From contig NZ_STGT01000008.1 in assembly GCF_004912145.1 (NCBI RefSeq), positions 1 through 64,000 on the forward strand: 64,000 nt of DNA, given 5' to 3'. The DNA is from Peteryoungia rhizophila (GTDB lineage: Bacteria; Pseudomonadota; Alphaproteobacteria; Rhizobiales; Rhizobiaceae). The notes below the pieces were generated by a model, which saw only the letters and a list, made by a program, of their open reading frames with translations, was not told where the DNA came from and did no database searches. The position numbers and the translations under genes are program-made. Each line of letters begins with the position of its first letter. The stretch's first letter is position 1. Shown in pieces: positions 60,201 to 64,000 of the stretch.

Positions 60201-62366
60201 TATGTCGTCGAACGGACCCGAGGCCACGCAAAGCTTCGGCGCGTTGATCGCAGCGATTTCCGTACCACCGCTGAGATACTCGCGGAGAACCTCAGGCGCC
60301 GCGCGAACTGACAGCATCGCGCCGGGCTTCTGATCCTGCATAAGCTGTCCACGGGTCGCTACAAGGGTCAAGGCATCCTCGAACGAGATGACGTTTGCGA
60401 GCGTGGCCGCGACGAACTCGCCGACACTGTGTCCGATCATGGCTGTTGGCCGCAGACCACGGCTCATCCAGAGCTGAGCGAGAGCGTATTCCACGAGATA
60501 AAGGCAGGGCTGCGCGATCCGGGTTTCCCGTTGCTCCGCCGCCATCGCGCTGCTGACAGCGCCGGCATGGCAGATGTATTCCTTGAGATCGATGCCGAAA
60601 CGCATCTTCAGGAGTTCGGTGCCGCGATCGATCCAGCGGGCAAACTCCGGTTCGCCGTCATAGAGGGCTGCTCCCATGCCGACATATTGCGCGCCCTGGC
60701 CGGGGAACATGAAGACGATCGGGGGCGGTTGATCCTCGGCGGTCGCCGTTGCCAAGCCGTCCCGTCTGAGGGCCTTTATGGCTTCATCAACCGTGGCTGC
60801 CGAAATGGCTGCCCTCGTTTTGAATGCGTGGCGGCCCTGCTGAAGCGTGGCCGCGACCGCCTGCAGGGAAATGTCGCCGTTCGTTTCAAGGCGATCTGCA
60901 AGGTTCCTGCGCATCTCCGACAGTGCCGGCTCCGACCGGGCGGAAAGCGGCAGGATCATGGGACCGGAAAGCTGCTCGCGCGTTTCGGCCCGTTTCGGGG
61001 CCTCCTCCAGCACAACATGGATGTTGGTTCCACCGACGCCGAAGGCGCTTACGCCCGCGCGACGCGGCGTTGAGCCCGAAAACCAGTCCGTTGTCTGGCG
61101 TGGAATGTAAAACCGGGTGTTGCCCAGATCGATCCGGGGATTGGGTTTTTCGTAGTTCGGCATCGCCGGGATCTTGCGGTGGTGCAAGGCAAGCGTGGCC
61201 TTGATCAGCCCCGCCACGCCAGCGGCTGCATCGAGATGCCCGATGGATCCTTTCAGAGATCCGAGTGCGCATGTCTCCTTCTTTTGATGTGCGCCGGTAA
61301 AGGCTTCTTTCAGGCCGGAGAATTCGATGGGATCGCCGAGAGGCGTTGCCGTTCCATGGCATTCGATATAGCCGATGGTCGCCGGGTCGATCCCGGCATG
61401 GGCAATCGCGGCGCTGATGGCATCAGCCTGTCCTTCCGCACTCGGGGCGGTAAAGCCGATCTTGTCGGAGCCGTCATTGTTGACGGCGTAGCCACGGATC
61501 GTCGCGTAAATCAGGTCGCCATCCGCAACTGCGTCTTCCAGGCGCTTCAGGAGAACCACGCCTGCGCCGCTGCCGAAGACGGTGCCGGAAGCATCGGCAT
61601 CGAAAGGACGGCAGATCCCGTCGCGGGAAACCATCCCACCTTCCTGATAGATATAGCCACGCTTCTGGGGAAAGGTGACGGAGACCCCGCCCGCCAGCGC
61701 TACGTCGCAGCTGTAGGTCAGAAGGTTCTGGCAGGCCTGGGAAACCGCGAGCAGTGATGTTGAGCAGGCCGACTGCAGCGTGAAAGCCGGGCCGCGCAGA
61801 TTGAACTTGTAGGCAACCCGCGTGGCAAGAGCATCGCCCAGAGAGCCGATCAGCTGACTGTCGTGACCGATCGGATAGTTGGAGGTAAGCTCCTCCACAG
61901 CTGTCCGATTGGCGAGAACATTGTTCAGGAGATAGGTTGGTATCGAGCAGCCGGCAAAGACGCCCACGAGGCCCGGGCACCTGTAAGGATCGTAGCCGGC
62001 GTTCTCAAGCGCTTCCCAGCATATCTCAAGGAAGATCCGGTGCTGTGGATCCGTCAAGGCCGCCTCGCGGGCGAACATGCCAAAGAACTCGGCGTCGAAG
62101 TGATCCACGTCCGCAAGGTGAGGGCGGCATGCAACGTAGTCGGGCGATGCACGTTCCTCGCCGGTGAAAGCATCCTCAAGTTCGTCCGTGGCGAAAGTGT
62201 GAAAGCCGCTGGCGCCGCTTTCAACGAGGTTCCAGAGAGCTTCGATGTCGTGCGCGCCGGGAAACCGTCCCGACATTCCGACAATTGCGATGCCACCTGC
62301 GAGATCAGGATCACCTGCGGGGTCGGTGTCCGGATTGATGCCATTCGGTCGAGTATCGACGTTCAT
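54198..62366 (-). CDS. Hybrid PKS/NRPS: KS-AT-ACP-aminotransferase-C-A-PCP
   Basis: This is a 2722-residue multienzyme. The ketosynthase (25-455) has Cys201 in ACSTSLL, His337 in ECHGTATP and His377. The acyltransferase (550-860) has Ser647 in GHSVGE and HAFH at 743-746, which indicates malonyl-CoA. The ACP has Ser984 (GFDSL). After an Ala/Pro-rich linker (1030-1180) comes a class III aminotransferase (1190-1610) with PLP Lys1461 in YGKVLGGGMPIG. The condensation domain has an intact HHIVCDG at 1786. The adenylation domain (2110-2605) has SGSTGTPKG, and the final carrier has Ser2652. No ketoreductase is present, so the beta-keto thioester is probably transaminated to a beta-amino acyl chain and joined to the next amino acid. 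The layout resembles MycA/McyE-type enzymes. Start and stop overlap neighbours as ATGA. Confidence 0.94.
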   Translation of the reverse strand: MNVDTRPNGINPDTDPAGDPDLAGGIAIVGMSGRFPGAHDIEALWNLVESGASGFHTFATDELEDAFTGEERASPDYVACRPHLADVDHFDAEFFGMFAREAALTDPQHRIFLEICWEALENAGYDPYRCPGLVGVFAGCSIPTYLLNNVLANRTAVEELTSNYPIGHDSQLIGSLGDALATRVAYKFNLRGPAFTLQSACSTSLLAVSQACQNLLTYSCDVALAGGVSVTFPQKRGYIYQEGGMVSRDGICRPFDADASGTVFGSGAGVVLLKRLEDAVADGDLIYATIRGYAVNNDGSDKIGFTAPSAEGQADAISAAIAHAGIDPATIGYIECHGTATPLGDPIEFSGLKEAFTGAHQKKETCALGSLKGSIGHLDAAAGVAGLIKATLALHHRKIPAMPNYEKPNPRIDLGNTRFYIPRQTTDWFSGSTPRRAGVSAFGVGGTNIHVVLEEAPKRAETREQLSGPMILPLSARSEPALSEMRRNLADRLETNGDISLQAVAATLQQGRHAFKTRAAISAATVDEAIKALRRDGLATATAEDQPPPIVFMFPGQGAQYVGMGAALYDGEPEFARWIDRGTELLKMRFGIDLKEYICHAGAVSSAMAAEQRETRIAQPCLYLVEYALAQLWMSRGLRPTAMIGHSVGEFVAATLANVISFEDALTLVATRGQLMQDQKPGAMLSVRAAPEVLREYLSGGTEIAAINAPKLCVASGPFDDIEALCFRLEKAGIAFSRLHTSHAFHSAMMEPCIDALRDVASKVTYGRATIPYISCVTGDWQNDAMGSSPDYWSRHCREPVRFSDGLVALCKNQSPILLEVGPGRTLSVFAAQTIGRDQLPAIVQSLPEHDNAAAALHFVADAHARLWMAGSELPWPGPPNITRKAVPLPTYPFQRQRYWIDAPPSARRASAAQPARQTEPESIKSEPFAKVEVETMNAVSSITVADRTPQLETALITLLRKMSGEPIDSGNVNDSFLDLGFDSLFIGQFAQKIDKQYRVKISFRELLGNIPSVAALAKHLDQSLPPEPAKVEGAFTSAPAAAEQPFAAQPATAPAAPQISAPLSAPHSGIADGIQTMQLGKIPVGPGLEALLQSQLSLAQNLFAQQFQLLHGAASAPAAVVATAPPEMVPPIVAAGVVAAPQATATPQVIQGSRSAEEIGGERYRPHQQEGSKPKPNIAPEKQAFINDLVLAYSNRNRRSKDYTQTHRARLADPRTASGFRAEWKEMIFPVVCDRSKGARIWDIDGHEYIDLVNGFGQTAFGHAPDFVVDAMKVQMEDGFATGPQTPLAGEVAELFGAMTGHERVTFCNTGSEAVMAAIRLARAVTGRDRIVVFANDYHGQFDEVLIKGSAMSSQPIALPIAAGIPSGSVGNMIVLRYGAPESLDWIRTNAEDLAAVIIEPIQSRHPELRPRDFVAELRKIADLSGCALVFDEVITGFRVDPGGVQAIWGIKGDMAAYGKVLGGGMPIGVLAGNRRFMDALDGGHWSYGDDSAPEVVPTFFAGIRHPLVLAAARAVLHHIRGEGSALYDRVAQRTEALVEEINSELAKRGVPPCLRGYKSWFVTDFSDQDPLGSLLYPYLRMNGIHIQDGYPCFLTTAHTEDDFKTIARAFRDAVDALQCVGIFAPKVESELAGPGPAPDRGPKPTLHQAVRAESVALTEAQSEIWLAAQAGDEASCSLNVSLSLALTGPLERTAFLAAIDMVVARHDALHIHFDRNGERFRFISDFKLPVDVVDLTAEDDAKAALDDLIETDAKTPFDLVEGPLARAYLVALAPDRHVLVFTAHHIVCDGWSLNVIINELAATYSAALKAEQLSLEPAMSFSDYAENHAPSADVSTTSSQFWHEQYKELPELPDMPYDRPYPDRRSFAGGTCTVIVPSDITTAVRKRGARTGATMFSTMLAALQVMLARLSGQNDVVIAVPSAGQSLLDERILVGHCVNLLPIRQTVDQAAPFEDHLKTTQQLVLKAFEHQDYTYGTLVKTLQVKRDQRRLPLTGIQFNFDRIAANADFEGLEIRIVPNPKLFVNFDMFLNMIESKDGIRIDVDYNADVLDRETVERWTSHLVTLISALAEDTSRPATNLPLLSMQQMKWLSEDLNQSTLEYPQDEFAFSLITRRAQSTPETVAARHGEKCITYAELEARTNRFARHLGKAVPGQGERVALLVDRSIDMLVALIGIMKAGHAYVPLDPGHPETRLRQTLAAARPAALVCGNETAAALATDGMVTIRLDEVAGSIAAQSGVELESLPTDTEATAYVIFTSGSTGTPKGVSISHRSLTNFLLSMAREPGFTADDVIVAVTTISFDIAGLELYLPLVVGGSVVIADRAEVEDGFALVRLIKDSKATILQATPTLWQMLVEAGLDGESPLKKLCGGEALPKALARALAAMQGSLWNMYGPTETTIWSSVEHIEDGEAPITIGHPIANTQLHILGADGRLAPPGITGELFIGGDGLAQGYFDRPELTEAAFVSRDIGFGQMQRLYKTGDLGRRLKDGSLQLLGRRDNQVKLRGFRIELGDIEAVVSQVEGMRQCAVVGARNGRGELVLACYFVADVGTPAADPTQLSNAVRARLPAYMVPAVWSLETELPLTRNGKLDRKTLEARELRRGEAEIPSPKTAPRTQMEERLMAIWKPVLDIESLGVEDNLYALGADSLTIFRIAARMLDAGLPLEAKHLLRYPSIAELAAYAREIAEQAPAVGGVVYQLPSLASFRNGARRRTERLS

Positions 62367-64000
62367 GGGGTGCTCCGGCGGAATTGCGCCATCGTTCTGC
62401 GTTGAAGGGCGGCGCGCTGATCGACCGCCGCTGCCCGGGAAGGCGCCTGTTCACGGCCGTCGAGAAAGCGTGCCATGTCGCGCACGGTGGGATGCTTGAA
62501 AAGCGCTAGTACCTCGCAGCGCTTGCCGAGTTCGAGTTCGAGGCCCGCATGTACCCGCATCAGCTGGAGCGACGTGCCGCCCAGATCAAAAAAGTTTCGA
62601 TCGGCCGGAACGACTTCAAGCCCGAGGGCGTCTCGCCAGAGCCGTATAAGGACTTCTTCGGTGCGGCTGTACCCAGAATCTTGCGCGGCGTGTTCTACCG
62701 CGGGCAGAGGTAGGCTCGCTCGGTCAATCTTCCCAGCCCGTGTCAATGGGAATTCCGCCATAACGATGGCATGGCTGGGTATCATATACGCTGGCAAACT
62801 GTTTCGGAGTCTTTCCATGACTGACGGCACAAAGTTTGCGTTCGACAAATCCTGACTGTCGTTTGGGCGCAGATAGGCGATAATTTGCTTTAGTCCTCCG
62901 CATTCCCGACATTCCACAACAGCCTCCGCAAGCCGTGGGAATCGACGGAGGGCCGCTTCTATCTCTTCCAACTCAATGCGTTTACCGTTGATCTTGACTT
63001 GTCGGTCGCTCCGTCCGCGGAAATAAAAAGCCCCGTCCTCGTCGACTATGGCGAGGTCTCCTGTCAGATAGCAGCGGATCGTGCCCTGCGATGTTTCAAT
63101 GGAGATGAATCGCTCGGCTGTTAGGTCAGGTCGATTGAAATATCCGAGTGCCAGCCCATCGCCTCCGATGGCGATTTGACCACTTTTTCCTGGGGGTAGA
63201 ACGTTGTGATTATCGTCCAACAGGAACACCGGAGTATGGGCGATAGGTTTGCCTATCGGTAACTCGGCCGCAGCAAAATCAGAGGGGACCGTGAAAGCGG
63301 TAGCAACACATATCGCCTCGGTGGGGCCATAGACATTTGTGAGGACGCAGTTGGGATGGGAGGCGATGAAGCGTTTCACATGCGGTGGTGAAGCTACCTC
63401 GCCGCCAAAGCGAATTTGTCGTAGGCTGGGCATGGCTTCGTGGATGTAGTCTGCGAGGAGGTTGAACAAACCGGTGGTAAGCGTACCGCTGGTCACCCTG
63501 TGCTCGGTAATCAGGTCTCTTATGTCAGTCACGGAATAATTCGACTTAGACATAATCACGAGTGTCGCCCCGTTCAGCAGTGCACCCCAAACGTCGAGGG
63601 TAGAGGCGTCAAAAGAGATTGTTGACGAGTTGAGGACCACATCTTCAGGGCAGAAGTCGACGTAGTTCTGTTCGAGAACGAGGCGCGTGACGCCGCGGTG
63701 AGGAACCGACACGCCTTTCGGGCGACCGGTCGAGCCTGAAGTGTACATGACATAGGCCAGGTCCTTTCCTTCGACGTTCGGAAAGCGGGACGCGTCACCT
63801 GGGCCCAAGCATTGCAGTACGGTGGACAGGTCCACAATGCGACTGCCGGAACCGCTGATCGCGACCAAATCCGGATTGTGATGGCGAGTGGTGAAGACTA
63901 CCTTGGGGCTGCATTCCTCCAGAACATATTGAAGGTGGTTTGCCGGATAAGCGGGATCGAGTGGGAGATACGCCGCCCCGGCTTTCAGGATCGCGAGTTT
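62363..64000 (-). CDS. NRPS adenylation and carrier domains (5' part outside the window)
   Basis: The open frame continues to base 64000, so the gene is cut by the window edge and its start is unknown. The visible 545 residues begin within an adenylation domain at LKAGAAYLPLDPAYP (core A2), then YTSGSTGRPKGVSVPH (A3), FDASTLDVWG (A4), VYGPTEAIC (A5), LTGDLAIV (A7), KINGKRIELEEIE (A8) and RAGKIDR (A10). A carrier domain with FFDLGGTSLQL and a tail of about 60 residues follow. No condensation domain follows the carrier: the product passes to the ketosynthase of the next protein. It could be the loading module or part of a longer protein. Confidence 0.92.
   Translation of the reverse strand, partial: KLAILKAGAAYLPLDPAYPANHLQYVLEECSPKVVFTTRHHNPDLVAISGSGSRIVDLSTVLQCLGPGDASRFPNVEGKDLAYVMYTSGSTGRPKGVSVPHRGVTRLVLEQNYVDFCPEDVVLNSSTISFDASTLDVWGALLNGATLVIMSKSNYSVTDIRDLITEHRVTSGTLTTGLFNLLADYIHEAMPSLRQIRFGGEVASPPHVKRFIASHPNCVLTNVYGPTEAICVATAFTVPSDFAAAELPIGKPIAHTPVFLLDDNHNVLPPGKSGQIAIGGDGLALGYFNRPDLTAERFISIETSQGTIRCYLTGDLAIVDEDGAFYFRGRSDRQVKINGKRIELEEIEAALRRFPRLAEAVVECRECGGLKQIIAYLRPNDSQDLSNANFVPSVMERLRNSLPAYMIPSHAIVMAEFPLTRAGKIDRASLPLPAVEHAAQDSGYSRTEEVLIRLWRDALGLEVVPADRNFFDLGGTSLQLMRVHAGLELELGKRCEVLALFKHPTVRDMARFLDGREQAPSRAAAVDQRAALQRRTMAQFRRSTP

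Overview
The window looks like an alphaproteobacterial chromosome, most likely Rhizobiaceae (Rhizobium/Agrobacterium/Neorhizobium type). The signs are high GC, many ABC and TRAP solute-uptake operons each paired with a GntR or LacI regulator, a periplasm-linked polyol ABC system with two ATPases and a tiny membrane protein, and what appears to be the 3' end of an initiator tRNA at the left edge. Species cannot be fixed from the sequence alone.

Region 1 (1-14.8 kb) holds two GntR-controlled, divergently organised uptake and catabolism clusters that converge near 8.7 kb. The first has a branched-chain-type ABC importer, a regulator, a TIGR04076 protein, an aldo/keto reductase (AKR) and an AKR-RidA fusion. 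The second has a polar amino-acid-type ABC importer, a dihydropyrimidinase/hydantoinase-like amidohydrolase and a class V PLP enzyme. Together they suggest catabolism of one or more cyclic or amide-containing nitrogen compounds. The substrate is not identifiable here. A broken short-chain dehydrogenase tail lies next to the second cluster.

Region 2 (14.9-22.5 kb) is a hexuronate-type operon. It encodes a GntR regulator, a three-gene TRAP transporter, a zinc alcohol dehydrogenase, mannonate dehydratase (uxuA) and a fructuronate reductase-type dehydrogenase (uxuB).

Region 3 (22.8-32.3 kb) is a type I secretion locus. A membrane fusion protein and an ABC exporter with a long disordered N-terminal extension follow two large acidic repeat proteins, one very rich in Gly and Asn, which are the likely cargo. 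A CsgD-like LuxR regulator and an overlapping small gene are divergent. Neither cargo shows RTX nonapeptides.

Region 4 (32.4-41 kb) is a LacI-controlled polyol or sugar operon: binding protein, two permeases, a 62-residue membrane protein, two ATPases and a DhaK-DhaL fusion kinase. Two identical 16-bp palindromes 30 bp apart precede it. A cold-shock protein gene follows.

Region 5 (41.4-49.2 kb) carries an RND efflux pump with its adaptor, a degenerate alpha/beta hydrolase, a LysR regulator and an M42-type peptidase.

Region 6 (49.3-64 kb, running off the right edge) is a hybrid NRPS/PKS biosynthetic cluster with its own phosphopantetheinyl transferase. The visible line is A-PCP (partial), then KS-AT-ACP-aminotransferase-C-A-PCP, then C-PCP-TE, then a beta-propeller/formyltransferase-like protein. 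An in-line aminotransferase with no ketoreductase, a glycine-like adenylation code, a condensation domain with a changed catalytic His, a final module without an adenylation domain, and a thioesterase with a Cys nucleophile make this the most unusual part of the window.
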